Part shown: positions 1 through 7,531 of the stretch, piece after piece
How the letters are laid out: every line of letters begins with the position of its first letter
Numbering within the stretch: position 1 is the first letter of the stretch
DNA from: Pseudomonas helmanticensis
GTDB lineage: Bacteria; Pseudomonadota; Gammaproteobacteria; Pseudomonadales; Pseudomonadaceae
Direction of reading: 5' to 3'
NCBI RefSeq assembly: GCF_900182985.1
Contig: NZ_FXUY01000001.1
Location: 2,232,001 to 2,296,000, forward strand
Length of the DNA stretch: 64,000 nt
The notes under the pieces: generated by a model
What the model saw: the letters and a program-made list of their open reading frames with translations, nothing else
What the model was told of the DNA's origin: nothing
Databases searched by the model: none
Made by a program: the position numbers and the translations under genes

Positions 1-156
1 AGTGCGGTGGCTGAAGAGATCAGCCGCAACATCAGCAATATTTCGGAGCTGGCGGATCAGACGTCGGAACAGGCGCATAACTCGGCGTTGTTGAGTGAAG
101 AGCTGACGAAGACTGCTAACACGCAATACTCGCTGGTGGAGCGGTTTAACCGCTAA
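1..156 (+). CDS. Methyl-accepting chemotaxis protein, C-terminal end (partial)
   Basis: The window opens inside a gene read in frame 1; the last 51 codons and the TAA stop are present. The residues (EEISRNISNISELADQTSEQ, then a tail ending ERFNR) are the end of the long cytoplasmic signalling coiled coil of a methyl-accepting chemotaxis protein, with the Ala/Ser/Glu/Gln-rich heptads typical of the family. Such receptors signal through CheA/CheW at the cell pole. The ligand-binding part lies outside the window, so the stimulus cannot be named. A repeat and a strong terminator follow directly. Confidence 0.8.
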   Translation, partial: SAVAEEISRNISNISELADQTSEQAHNSALLSEELTKTANTQYSLVERFNR

Positions 157-162
157 AAGCCA

Positions 163-223
163 AAGATCGCAGGCTGCGGCAGCTCCACTGGAATGCTGCC
201 GCACACTGCGATCTTTTGATCTT
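163..223. repeat. REP-type palindromic element (family A)
   Basis: Inverted repeat with arms reading AAGATCGCAGGCTGCGGCAG and its complement. It is the first of about ten copies of the same family in the window, whose core is GTAGGAGCTGCCG..GGCTGCGATCTTTTGATC. It sits just after the chemoreceptor stop codon. Confidence 0.85.
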
Positions 224-231
224 GGTCATCC

Positions 232-266
232 AAAACCCCGGACAGCGAAAGCTTCCGGGGTTTTTA
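232..266 (+). terminator. Rho-independent terminator after the chemoreceptor gene
   Basis: The stem AAAACCCCGG ... CCGGGGTTTT is closed by a short loop (ACAGCGAAAGCTT) and followed by a T run. It is the natural end of the upstream transcript. Confidence 0.8.
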
Positions 267-386
267 TTGTTTGCACTCACTGTCAGATCTGACAGTAGAC
301 GCACATCTGTTCGAACGGGTATCAAGAGAAACCGTAATTGCAGTCGGTTGTAACACCTCCTCTTACTCGAAAAGGCAGGTTTGAAA

Positions 387-854
387 ATGACCATGCAAGT
401 TATTTTTCTCCCGACAAAGCCACTAGTGCGCGATGACACGTTTCAATGGAAATTGGGTGGTAAACAGAAAACAGCCAAATTCAGATCTTTCCATCGGGGC
501 GAGTTTTTCGGCGAGCTGTATTGGGCCATTAATGGTGGAACAGGAAATTTAGACGATGAAAGCTTATTTGCTTTCTCCATGACTCTGCCCTTCGAATCCG
601 ATGAGGCACTCACAGGCGTCTATCACCTCAGCGACGGGCTGACATTTGGACATAGCCATTGGATCCCTGCGCCGCCGGGATTTACCGGAATGGCTACGGT
701 AGACGCGGACTCGGCGACCCTCAGCATCAAATATGACGCTGAAACGGACATCGCTACGGGATCATTCGAGGCTGTGTTCAAAAGTTATCGATACCGTCTG
801 AATCCCAAGGGGACTTTCACCATGACGAGGCTGAGACCGCCTGAAGCCGGCTAA
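387..854 (+). CDS. Hypothetical protein, about 155 aa, unknown family
   Basis: A free-standing gene with no domain I recognise. It has no signal peptide and no membrane segment. It is polar and rich in beta-prone residues (for example FRSFHRGEFFGELYW near the N-terminus and FEAVFKSYRYRLN near the C-terminus), suggesting a small soluble beta-rich protein. I chose the ATG at 387, about 11 nt after an AAGG sequence; ATG 393 and TTG 381 are alternatives. It is bracketed by a terminator upstream and one downstream, so it is probably monocistronic. Its base composition is slightly more AT-rich than its neighbours. Function unknown. Confidence 0.65.
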   Translation: MTMQVIFLPTKPLVRDDTFQWKLGGKQKTAKFRSFHRGEFFGELYWAINGGTGNLDDESLFAFSMTLPFESDEALTGVYHLSDGLTFGHSHWIPAPPGFTGMATVDADSATLSIKYDAETDIATGSFEAVFKSYRYRLNPKGTFTMTRLRPPEAG

Positions 855-894
855 CACTGGCAGGGTTGCATCGAAAAAAATGTCACCCTGCAGA

Positions 895-961
895 AGCTGC
901 TGCAGGCTGCGATCTTTTGATCTTCAAAGCCCGGACAAGCGAAAGCTGTCCGGTTTTTTTA
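895..961 (+). terminator. Half REP (family A) followed by a terminator
   Basis: One REP arm (CTGCAGGCTGCGATCTTTTG, about 900-920) is followed by the stem CCGGACAAGC / GCTGTCCGG (931-952) with a GAAA loop and an eight-T run. It should end the transcript of the preceding hypothetical gene. Confidence 0.75.
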
Positions 962-996
962 TTGCCTGTCTGCAATTGATGGGGTCCTGCAGACCA

Positions 997-1119
997 CCAT
1001 CGTCGGATCGCCGCCCGGAGCAGGCTCATTCCTACGGTTTCTGCGCTGGTCACAGATTATGTGCCCGACGACGATCCCCTGCAGGAGTGAGCCTGCTCCG
1101 GGCGGCGATCCGGCGATGA
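997..1119. repeat. Palindromic repeat (family B: GGAGTGAGCCTGCTC type)
   Basis: Outer arms read CATCGTCGGATCGCCGCCCG and the near-complement near 1097-1119. Inner arms contain GAGCAGGCTCATTCCTAC and GCAGGAGTGAGCCTGCTC. The same inner arm recurs at 45682-45784. It is noncoding; a short reading frame here is a by-product of the repeat. Confidence 0.75.
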
Positions 1120-1137
1120 GGCCAAAACGGTTGGCGT

Positions 1138-1497
1138 CTATTCCTTGGGCATAACGTTATCCAACGCCTGATTCACCGCCAACTCGCCCAACATCACCAC
1201 TTGCGCAATCCCCAGCAAAGTATTGCGGCTGGGGCCTTCCAGCGCCCCGGCGAAATCACCGAGCATGACCGTCGCCGAGGCCAGAGAATCGCAAGCATTT
1301 GCCAGCAACGATTCAGTATCGGTTTGTGGGTTGACCCTAAACATGCTGCTTGGACTGTAAGGCGTGGCCATGATCTGCGCGGGCGCGAGGTAATGATCAA
1401 GGGCACGTTCAGCGGCTTCGTGGAGTTTTCTGGAATTAAATGATTCGTAGGGCGATACCGGGTCTGCCGCTGCAGATTGGGCTGGGGTTTCGGACAT
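1138..1497 (-). CDS. DUF6124-like small protein (paralogue 1)
   Basis: A protein of 119 aa resembling the DUF6124/DUF3077-like group common in Pseudomonas. After a disordered acidic start it has the recognisable core FRVNPQTDTESLLANACDSL, then a helical stretch ending NQALDNV. The start is the ATG at 1497, preceded by AGGAG nine bases upstream. The neighbouring gene on the same strand is a diverged copy with the same core (FLIDPAVDEETLLVEACESL), so this is a tandem duplication later separated by a REP. Function is not established for the family, and the family name is from memory rather than a search. Confidence 0.7.
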   Translation of the reverse strand: MSETPAQSAAADPVSPYESFNSRKLHEAAERALDHYLAPAQIMATPYSPSSMFRVNPQTDTESLLANACDSLASATVMLGDFAGALEGPSRNTLLGIAQVVMLGELAVNQALDNVMPKE

Positions 1498-1538
1498 CAA
1501 CTGGAACTCCTCAAGGCACTGCGAAAGAATGACACCCG

Positions 1539-1626
1539 GTAGGAGCTGCCACAGGCTGCGATCTTTTGATCTTGCCTTTGATTGTTAAAAAACAGATCAA
1601 AGGATCGCGGCCTGCGGCAGCTCCTA
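1539..1626. repeat. REP element (family A) between the two DUF6124-like genes
   Basis: Arms read GTAGGAGCTGCCACAGGCTG and the complement ending GGCAGCTCCTAC, with GATCTTTTGATC near the centre. The element touches the stop codon of the upstream gene on the minus strand and separates the two paralogues. Confidence 0.85.
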
Positions 1627-2010
1627 CAGGGGGACTGCGGCGAGTTTGCTAGGCAAGCGGCGGCTGTCCAGGACTCGATTGACCATCAGCTCACTCAGCA
1701 TGATCACCTGATGCAGCATCAGCATGGCCCGGCGTTGTGTGTTGTCGACGACATCGCCGATATCACGGGCCATGTCGCTGGCAGCGGCTAACGATTCGCA
1801 GGCTTCTACGAGCAGTGTTTCCTCGTCCACGGCGGGGTCGATGAGGAAGATCTTGCTGGTCTTGCGGGAAGGGATTGAGAGCTTCAGTGAGCCGGGGTTG
1901 AGATAGAAGTTGATGGCGCGGTCAGTCGCTTCTTTTATCTTTTGAGGTTCGAGGGTTGGGTCGTACGGGATCGGATCGGCATCCGGGGGATTCGGTGTGG
2001 CTTTGAACAT
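1624..2010 (-). CDS. DUF6124-like small protein (paralogue 2), under a C4-like RNA
   Basis: A protein of 128 aa starting MFKATPNPPD. It shares the family core with its neighbour (IDPAVDEETLLVEACESLAA) and ends in a helix (MVNRVLDSRRLP). The start at 2010 is well defined: minus-strand reading gives AATAGGAGCTTCACTC and then ATG, a strong Shine-Dalgarno eight bases away. That Shine-Dalgarno lies inside an 11-nt stretch exactly complementary to the loop of a C4-like structured RNA about 65 nt upstream in the same transcript. Translation is therefore likely under antisense control. Function of the protein is unknown. Confidence 0.75.
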   Translation of the reverse strand: MFKATPNPPDADPIPYDPTLEPQKIKEATDRAINFYLNPGSLKLSIPSRKTSKIFLIDPAVDEETLLVEACESLAAASDMARDIGDVVDNTQRRAMLMLHQVIMLSELMVNRVLDSRRLPSKLAAVPL

Positions 2011-2019
2011 GAGTGAAGC

Positions 2020-2059
2020 TCCTATTGCAGTTTCAGGAGCCGTCACTTCTCGCTACCAA
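2020..2059 (-). promoter_or_regulatory. Antisense target sites a2/b2 over the ribosome binding site
   Basis: Read on the minus strand, TTGGTAG (2059-2053) is followed by CTGCAATAGGA (2030-2020), which contains the Shine-Dalgarno of the downstream gene. Both are perfect complements, in the right order, of segments of the C4-like RNA (CTACCAA at 2090-2084 and TCCTATTGCAG at 2106-2096). Confidence 0.7.
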
Positions 2060-2064
2060 ACGAG

Positions 2065-2144
2065 GGTGGCGGCCATACGCGGGTTGGTAGACCGGCTGCA
2101 ATAGGAAACCCGGCGCTCTCGAAAGAGCCCCCCGCATGACCACC
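2065..2144 (-). ncRNA. C4-type antisense RNA element
   Basis: On the minus strand the 80-nt element begins GGTGG (2144-2140) and ends CCACC (2069-2065), closing a long helix (ATGCGGG with CCCGCGTAT). Inside are two hairpins. The first has stem GCTCT/AGAGC with a TTCG loop (2128-2115). The second has stem CCGG/CCGG (2113-2092) with a 14-nt loop carrying TCCTATTGCAG. CTACCAA follows just after it. This is the architecture of the phage P1/P7 C4 antisense RNA, which blocks a ribosome binding site further down its own transcript. Here the target is a chromosomal gene. The match to C4 is by eye and memory, not by covariance model. Confidence 0.7.
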
Positions 2145-2194
2145 ATATAAAGCAAAGCCGCAAAAAAGAGGCTGCATAAGGTGTCGCCATACAA

Positions 2195-2215
2195 CTATTA
2201 CAGACGGGCTACCAA
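2195..2215 (-). promoter_or_regulatory. Upstream antisense-complementary sites a1/b1
   Basis: Minus-strand TTGGTAG (2215-2209), in the loop of a CGGG/CCCG hairpin, is followed by CTGTAATAG (2203-2195). They repeat the a2/b2 pair; the one changed base in b1 still pairs with the C4 loop as G-U. A copy of the target on the 5' side of the C4 element is also described for phage P1/P7. A hairpin (TCACTG/CAGTGA) lies just upstream at about 2222-2239. Confidence 0.55.
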
Positions 2216-2434
2216 ACCCGATCACTGATTTTCAGTGACAGGGAAACGATATAGCCCGCCTCATAGTCGCGTATGCCGGCGGATTCTGGCGTACGCGTAG
2301 GTAACGGCGCAAGGCGTTGTAGGGCTTGTGGCGTAACGGGTTGTGTACTTTAAACGCGCTCACGGAATCATGTTTACGCGCAGGAAATGCTGGACAGAGA
2401 GCGGTTCCAGTTTTTTATCGTGTCAGCGAAATCG

Positions 2435-2597
2435 CCCCTCACCCTAACCCTCTCCCAGAGGGAGAGGGGACAGATCGAGGTGTTTGGGAGAGGTACGCCG
2501 ACGTGCAATAGCGCGTTGAACTCAGGCTTTGAAAAGCTCACAAATCGGCTCCCTCTCCCTCGGGAGAGGGCTGGGCGGGCGGCGTTCCGATGAGGGG
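2435..2597. repeat. Long palindromic repeat (family E: CCCTCACCCTAACCCTCTCCC)
   Basis: Terminal inverted repeats CCCCTCACCCTAACCCTCTC and CGGGAGAGGGCTGGGCGG flank a core with GGGACAGATCGAGGTG and CAAATCGGCTCCCTCTCC. Related copies lie at 15349-15501, 48092-48240 and 59418-59694. It behaves like a miniature inverted-repeat element with no coding content. Confidence 0.75.
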
Positions 2598-2689
2598 CGA
2601 ATCCAACGCAAATCAAAAGCCGGCCACGCGTGCTCTTCACCACTCAATAGGCCGAGTGTCAGCTCGCCTGCTCTTGATCTTGATCCACG

Positions 2690-3045
2690 GGCGACGTCGG
2701 AAGGCTGAGTGAAGGGATTGATCCGGGCGTGGGAGCGCAGCGACCGTTTGGCGCAGCCAAACACAGCGAGAGGAGGTGCAGCGAAGCAAACCGTAGGCGC
2801 TGCGCCCGGATCGATACCGGAGCGAAGGAACCCCGAGCCTTAGCGAGCGGGCCGTACGTAGGAGCAAGCCTTTTGGGTTACCTTTTCGGCGTTTGGAAAA
2901 GGTGACCCGCCGTAAGGGCGGAACCCTAAGTGGCCGTTACCGCAGGAAAGGATATGTACCCAAAACGAAAGACAGCAGCGCATCCAAGATCCATCCCCCT
3001 CACCCCAGCCCTCTCCCCCAAGGGGGCGAGGGGGAAGGGAGCCGA
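2690..3045. repeat. Noncoding repeat (family G) plus half of a family E arm
   Basis: The segment from about 2690 to 2960 contains GTGGGAGCGCAGCGACCG and GATCGATACCGGAGCGAAGG. It ends in a hairpin-like part (CCTTTTCGGCGTTTGGAAAAGG, about 2881-2903) and GTGACCCGCCGTAAGGGCGG. I recognise it as a sequence found repeatedly between Pseudomonas genes, often overlaid with spurious frames. A family E arm (CTCACCCCAGCCCTCTCCCC, about 2999-3035) follows. No gene is credible in 2598-3079. Confidence 0.55.
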
Positions 3046-3079
3046 TCTTCATGCAGTTCAAAATCGCAGCCCAGCTCGG

Positions 3080-3760
3080 TCAGTTGCTGAGAAACTCGGC
3101 TACTTTCTGCGCGGCGCTGGCCAAATGCTGTTCATGGGTAAACCCTGAAACCTTCAATGGCTTCAGGTCATGATCACCGGCCGCTAACCACGCCACCTCA
3201 ATACTCGGTGACAAGGTGTAAGCCTCAACCGCCTCACGATTGCCCAACGCATCCCGCTCCCCCTGCACAATCAATGTCCGCGTCTTCAAACCAGCCAAAT
3301 GCTCAACCCGCGGCTTCTCCGGTTTACCCACCGCATAAAACGGATAACCCAAACACACCAACGCATCAGCGCCCAATTCGTCAGCCAAAAGACTCGCCAT
3401 CCGCCCACCCATCGACTTCCCGCCAATGGCCAGCCCCCCAGTGACATGACGCCGCACCTCGGCATACACCTCACGCCAATACTCCTGCAATTTCCCCGCA
3501 GGATTCGGCGGCCGCTTCACCCCATCCACCCGCCGCTGCGCCATATACGCAAACTCAAACCGCAACACGTTCACCCCAAGCCCGGCAAGGCGCCGAGCCA
3601 TATCGTTCATCCACTCGCTATCCATCGGCGCACCGGCACCATGAGCAAGGATCAACGTCGCCGAAACCTCACCCGACGCGGCATCCCAAAGCCACCCATG
3701 ATCACGCACGCACTGCGCCCATTGATCCCCGTCAATACTGGCCTTGTGCTGTTTGTCCAT
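3080..3760 (-). CDS. Alpha/beta-family hydrolase (KANL3/Tex30-like)
   Basis: A protein of 226 aa with an alpha/beta hydrolase fold. An early LAHGAGAPMDSEWM segment forms the oxyanion region. The nucleophile elbow is GGKSMGGRMAS. Late VQGERDALG and GDHDLKP supply the candidate Asp and His of the triad. It is compact, as in the KANL3/Tex30 group of dienelactone-hydrolase-like proteins. The start is the ATG at 3760 with GAGG six bases upstream; an earlier in-frame ATG has no support. It is cytoplasmic (no signal peptide) and its substrate is unknown. It is transcribed away from the ccoN operon. Confidence 0.75.
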   Translation of the reverse strand: MDKQHKASIDGDQWAQCVRDHGWLWDAASGEVSATLILAHGAGAPMDSEWMNDMARRLAGLGVNVLRFEFAYMAQRRVDGVKRPPNPAGKLQEYWREVYAEVRRHVTGGLAIGGKSMGGRMASLLADELGADALVCLGYPFYAVGKPEKPRVEHLAGLKTRTLIVQGERDALGNREAVEAYTLSPSIEVAWLAAGDHDLKPLKVSGFTHEQHLASAAQKVAEFLSN

Positions 3761-3762
3761 GC

Positions 3763-3789
3763 TTGCCTCGCTTTTAGTCTGCCTATAAC
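3763..3789 (+). promoter_or_regulatory. Candidate sigma-70 promoter of the first ccoNOQP operon
   Basis: TTGCCT (3763-3768) and TATAAC (3784-3789) are separated by 15 bases, which is short but usable. No ANR box (TTGAT-N4-ATCAA) is visible between the divergent hydrolase start and ccoN. The assignment is tentative. Confidence 0.3.
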
Positions 3790-3855
3790 TCCAGACGAAG
3801 GATTCGCCGCGTGTTTTGCGCGCGCTCACTTCGGCTGAACCGTGGATGGGGAACC

Positions 3856-5280
3856 ATGAACACTTCTATCAGTACCGCCTACAACTACAAGGTGGTCCGC
3901 CAATTCGCCATTATGACGGTGGTGTGGGGCATCGTCGGCATGGGGCTCGGGGTTTTTCTCGCGGCTCAATTGGTCTGGCCCGAACTCAACTTCAATTTGC
4001 CCTGGACCAGTTTCGGCCGTCTGCGCCCGCTGCACACCAACGCGGTGATCTTCGCGTTCGGCGGCTGTGCGCTGTTCGCCAGTTCGTTCTACTCGGTGCA
4101 ACGCACTTGCCAGACCCAATTGTTTGCGCCAAAAATCGCCGCGTTCTGTTTCTGGGGCTGGCAACTGGTGATCTTGTTGGCGGCGATCAGCCTGCCACTG
4201 GGTTACACCAGCTCCAAGGAATACGCCGAGCTGGAATGGCCGATCGACATCCTGATCACCATCGTCTGGGTCGCCTACGCCATCGTGTTCTTCGGCACGA
4301 TCATGCAGCGCAGGACCAAGCACATCTATGTGGGCAACTGGTTCTTCGGCGCGTTCATCATCACCGTGGCGATTCTGCACATCGTCAACAACCTTGAGTT
4401 GCCGGTGAGTTTCACCAAGTCCTACTCGGTGTACGCCGGTGCAACCGACGCGATGGTGCAATGGTGGTACGGCCACAACGCCGTAGGCTTTTTCCTCACC
4501 GCCGGTTTCCTCGGGATGATGTACTACTTCGTGCCGAAACAGGCCGAACGTCCGGTGTACTCGTATCGTCTGTCGATCGTGCACTTCTGGGCCTTGATCA
4601 CCCTGTACATCTGGGCCGGCCCGCACCACTTGCACTACACCGCGCTGCCGGATTGGGCACAGTCGCTGGGCATGGTGATGTCGCTGATTCTGCTGGCACC
4701 GAGCTGGGGCGGCATGATCAACGGCATGATGACTCTTTCGGGTGCGTGGCATAAGTTGCGCAGCGACCCGATCCTGCGCTTCCTCGTGGTGTCGCTGGCG
4801 TTTTACGGCATGTCGACCTTCGAAGGTCCGATGATGGCCATCAAAACGGTCAACGCCCTCTCCCACTACACCGACTGGACCATCGGCCACGTACACGCCG
4901 GCGCTCTCGGTTGGGTGGCGATGATTTCCATCGGCGCGCTGTACCACATGATCCCGAAAATCTTCGGCAAAGCGCAGATGCACAGCGTCGGTTTGATCAA
5001 TGCGCACTTCTGGCTCGCGACCATCGGCACCGTGCTCTACATCGCTTCGATGTGGGTCAACGGCATCGCTCAGGGCCTGATGTGGCGCGCGGTGAACGAG
5101 GACGGCACGCTGACCTACTCCTTCGTCGAAACCCTGGTGGCCAGCCACCCAGGCTTCGTCGTGCGGCTGATTGGTGGGGCGATCTTCCTCAGCGGCATGT
5201 TCCTGATGGCTTACAACACCTGGCGCACCGTGCGGGCCTCGCAGCCTGCTGACGTCGTCGCTGCCGCGCAGATGGCCTGA
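3856..5280 (+). CDS. ccoN: cbb3-type cytochrome c oxidase subunit I (first operon)
   Basis: Catalytic subunit of the cbb3 terminal oxidase, 474 aa and about 12 membrane helices. It binds low-spin haem b and the high-spin haem b3/CuB centre where oxygen is reduced. The expected histidine motifs are visible: [25 protein letters not shown] (CuB His), [15 protein letters not shown] (His pair) and [11 protein letters not shown]. The start ATG 3856 follows GGGGAACC. It leads a tight ccoN-ccoO-ccoQ-ccoP operon. By position it corresponds to the P. aeruginosa cco2 operon, which is an inference from synteny. It is nearly identical over long stretches to the ccoN at 7532. Confidence 0.95.
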   Translation: MNTSISTAYNYKVVRQFAIMTVVWGIVGMGLGVFLAAQLVWPELNFNLPWTSFGRLRPLHTNAVIFAFGGCALFASSFYSVQRTCQTQLFAPKIAAFCFWGWQLVILLAAISLPLGYTSSKEYAELEWPIDILITIVWVAYAIVFFGTIMQRRTKHIYVGNWFFGAFIITVAILHIVNNLELPVSFTKSYSVYAGATDAMVQWWYGHNAVGFFLTAGFLGMMYYFVPKQAERPVYSYRLSIVHFWALITLYIWAGPHHLHYTALPDWAQSLGMVMSLILLAPSWGGMINGMMTLSGAWHKLRSDPILRFLVVSLAFYGMSTFEGPMMAIKTVNALSHYTDWTIGHVHAGALGWVAMISIGALYHMIPKIFGKAQMHSVGLINAHFWLATIGTVLYIASMWVNGIAQGLMWRAVNEDGTLTYSFVETLVASHPGFVVRLIGGAIFLSGMFLMAYNTWRTVRASQPADVVAAAQMA

Positions 5281-5290
5281 GGAGTCCGCC

Positions 5291-5899
5291 ATGAAACACG
5301 AAACGATTGAAAAGAACGTCGGCCTGTTGATGTTGCTCATGGTGTTTGCCGTGAGCATCGGCGGCCTGACCCAGATCGTCCCGCTGTTCTTCCAGGACGT
5401 CACCAACAAACCGGTCGAGGGCATGAAGCCCTACACCGCGCTGCAACTGGAAGGCCGCGACATCTATATCCGCGAAGGCTGCGTCGGTTGCCACTCGCAG
5501 ATGATCCGCCCGTTCCGCGCCGAAACCGAACGCTACGGGCATTACTCGGTAGCCGGTGAAAGCGTTTGGGATCACCCGTTCCTGTGGGGTTCGAAACGTA
5601 CCGGTCCGGATCTGGCCCGGGTCGGCGCGCGCTACTCGGATGACTGGCACCGCGCGCACTTGTACAACCCGCGCAACGTCGTACCGGAATCGAAAATGCC
5701 GGCCTACCCGTGGCTGGTTACGCAAGCGGTCGACAGCAGCCACACCGAAACCAAGCTCAAGGTCATGCGCACCCTCGGCGTGCCGTACACCGACGACGAC
5801 ATCAGCGGCGCGGTGGCCAGCCTAAAGGGCAAGACCGAAATGGACGCGCTCGTCTCCTACCTGCAAGTGCTCGGCACTGCGATCAAGAGCAAGAGGTGA
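5291..5899 (+). CDS. ccoO: cbb3 oxidase subunit II, mono-haem cytochrome c (first operon)
   Basis: A protein of 202 aa anchored by one N-terminal helix (about residues 11-33), with a periplasmic cytochrome c domain. The single haem c site is CVGCHSQ (C64, C67, H68), followed by the family hallmark [16 protein letters not shown]. It passes electrons from CcoP to CcoN. It starts ten bases after the ccoN stop with GGAG immediately upstream. Confidence 0.95.
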   Translation: MKHETIEKNVGLLMLLMVFAVSIGGLTQIVPLFFQDVTNKPVEGMKPYTALQLEGRDIYIREGCVGCHSQMIRPFRAETERYGHYSVAGESVWDHPFLWGSKRTGPDLARVGARYSDDWHRAHLYNPRNVVPESKMPAYPWLVTQAVDSSHTETKLKVMRTLGVPYTDDDISGAVASLKGKTEMDALVSYLQVLGTAIKSKR

Positions 5900-5902
5900 G
5901 CC

Positions 5903-6100
5903 ATGGTCTTTGAAATGAGTGCAGGCCTGATTCGCGGCCTCGGCACGGTCGTGGTGTTCGTCGCCTTCGTTGGTTTGACCTTGTGGGTGTTCAACCGCAA
6001 GCGCACGCCGGAATTCGCCGAAGCACGTTTGTTGCCGTTCGCCGACGAGCCGCAATCCGACACTACCCCCGCATCTGAAACAAGGAGTACCCGGCCATGA
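5903..6100 (+). CDS. ccoQ: cbb3 oxidase small subunit CcoQ/FixQ (first operon)
   Basis: A protein of 65 aa with a single membrane helix ([18 protein letters not shown]) and a basic stop-transfer segment (NRKRTPEF). This is the standard layout of CcoQ, which stabilises the cbb3 complex. It starts three bases after the ccoO stop (ATG 5903; ATG 5915 is an alternative). It overlaps ccoP by four bases (ATGA), so the two are translationally coupled. The C-terminal tail is longer and more polar than in the second-operon copy. Confidence 0.9.
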   Translation: MVFEMSAGLIRGLGTVVVFVAFVGLTLWVFNRKRTPEFAEARLLPFADEPQSDTTPASETRSTRP

Positions 6101-7050
6101 CCACCTTCTGGAGTACGTGGATCTGCGTACTGACCATCGGCAGCCTGATCGGCCTGACGTGGCTGCTGATCGGCACCCGCCGGGGCGAGACCAAGGGCAG
6201 CGTCGACCAGACCATGGGCCACAGCTTCGATGGCATCGAGGAGTACGACAACCCGCTGCCGCAGTGGTGGTTCATGCTGTTCGCCGGCACGTTGGTGTTC
6301 TCTGTGGGCTATCTGATCCTCTATCCGGGCCTGGGCAACTGGAAAGGCATCCTGCCGGGTTACGAGGATGGCTGGACCGGCGTCCACGAGTGGGAAAAGG
6401 AAATGAGCAAGGCTGACGCCAAGTTCGGGCCGATCTTCGCCAAGTTCGCCGCCATGCCGCTGGAGGAAGTGGCGAAGGATCCGCAGGCGTTGAAAATGGG
6501 TGGTCGCTTGTTCGCCTCCAACTGCTCGGTGTGCCACGGCTCCGACGCCAAGGGCGCATTCGGTTTCCCTAACCTCGCCGACAGCGACTGGCGTTGGGGC
6601 GGCGACGCCGAGACCATCAAGACCACCATCATGGGTGGCCGGATGGCGGCGATGCCGGCCTGGGGCGAAGTGTTGGGCGAGGCCGGGGTAAAAAACGTTG
6701 CCGCGTATGTGCGTCACGAACTGGCCGGCCTGCCATTGCCTGCCGACAGCAAGGCTGACCTGCAAGCGGGACAGCAAGCGTTCAGCACCACTTGCGTAGC
6801 CTGTCATGGGGCAACCGGCCACGGCACTGAAGCCATGGGTGCGCCGAATCTGACGCACCCGGCCGGATTTATCTATGGCACCAGCCTGACTCAACTTGAG
6901 CAGACCATTCGCCATGGTCGTCAGGGTCACATGCCGGCGCAGAATGAGCTGTTGGGCAATGACAAAGTGCAATTGTTAGCAGCCTATGTGTACAGCTTGT
7001 CACATGGATTGAATACAGAAAAACTGATTACTGAAGACAATAAGCAGTAA
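6097..7050 (+). CDS. ccoP: cbb3 oxidase subunit III, di-haem cytochrome c (first operon)
   Basis: A protein of 317 aa. Two N-terminal membrane helices (about 5-27 and 58-78) flank the conserved [17 protein letters not shown]. The periplasmic part has two cytochrome c domains with CSVCH (C143, C146, H147) and CVACH (C233, C236, H237). It takes electrons from soluble cytochromes and feeds CcoO. It lacks the insertion after PGYN that the second-operon CcoP carries. Last gene of its operon. Confidence 0.95.
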   Translation: MTTFWSTWICVLTIGSLIGLTWLLIGTRRGETKGSVDQTMGHSFDGIEEYDNPLPQWWFMLFAGTLVFSVGYLILYPGLGNWKGILPGYEDGWTGVHEWEKEMSKADAKFGPIFAKFAAMPLEEVAKDPQALKMGGRLFASNCSVCHGSDAKGAFGFPNLADSDWRWGGDAETIKTTIMGGRMAAMPAWGEVLGEAGVKNVAAYVRHELAGLPLPADSKADLQAGQQAFSTTCVACHGATGHGTEAMGAPNLTHPAGFIYGTSLTQLEQTIRHGRQGHMPAQNELLGNDKVQLLAAYVYSLSHGLNTEKLITEDNKQ

Positions 7051-7433
7051 GCGTTGCGTACACATCTGCCGCACCGTTCTCGGTGCGGCAGCATCCCGCC
7101 CCTTTGCGACGCATTGTCGCACCCCTTAACACCCTCACCTTTCGGTTCCCCGGATTCGGGTCTACGCTTGCTCGATGCGGACTGGCCCGTGCCGGTTCCA
7201 GGTCGACCCCGAGCGATGTGTTCGATGAATTGGCTGACAGACTCGCCGCAAAGGCCGGTAGATACCGGCTGTCGCGCCGATTGCCATTCATCAGCCGAAC
7301 TGGCCGTTCGAACACACCTCGTTACAAGTGACCTGAACCCCTCGCTTTTTTCGTCCGCTGCGACATTTTGTCCGAGGCTGATTTTGTCCTTACGCGGCGC
7401 ATGGAAAGGCCGCAGAATCAGCGTTGGAAAGCA
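7051..7433. other. Intergenic region between the two cco operons
   Basis: No convincing gene was seen on either strand. The hairpin CTGCCGCACCG / CGGTGCGGCAG (7066-7091), just after the ccoP stop, may be a weak terminator, but no T run follows. The rest holds no repeat found elsewhere in the window. Confidence 0.5.
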
Positions 7434-7447
7434 TTGACCCAGGTCAT
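7434..7447 (+). promoter_or_regulatory. Degenerate ANR-box-like dyad upstream of the second ccoN
   Basis: TTGAC-CCAG-GTCAT resembles the FNR/ANR consensus TTGAT-N4-ATCAA and contains the perfect inverted repeat TGACC/GGTCA. It lies about 85 bp before the ccoN start. A candidate -10 (CATACT, 7477-7482) does not give the ideal -41.5 spacing, so the call is weak. Confidence 0.3.
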
Positions 7448-7531
7448 GGCGCGTTGCAATGACCCCCTGCTCTCTGCATACTTGCGGCCGATTTTAATCC
7501 TAATAAAACACCCAAACCGTGGAACCTTAGA

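Noticed and set aside
2043..2225. Short minus-strand frame over the C4-like element
   Set aside because: Base pairing and antisense complementarity explain the sequence better than coding, and the frame starts inside one target site. I treat the region as RNA structure.
3826..5424. Long open frame on the minus strand opposite the first ccoN
   Set aside because: It is antisense to a certain gene, His/Arg/Asp-rich as expected for the complement of GC-rich coding sequence, and a similar frame lies opposite the second ccoN. It matches no family.
7054..7437. Plus-strand frame between the cco operons
   Set aside because: No Shine-Dalgarno, no family, and competing frames on the other strand; it overlaps a hairpin and the promoter region of the second operon.
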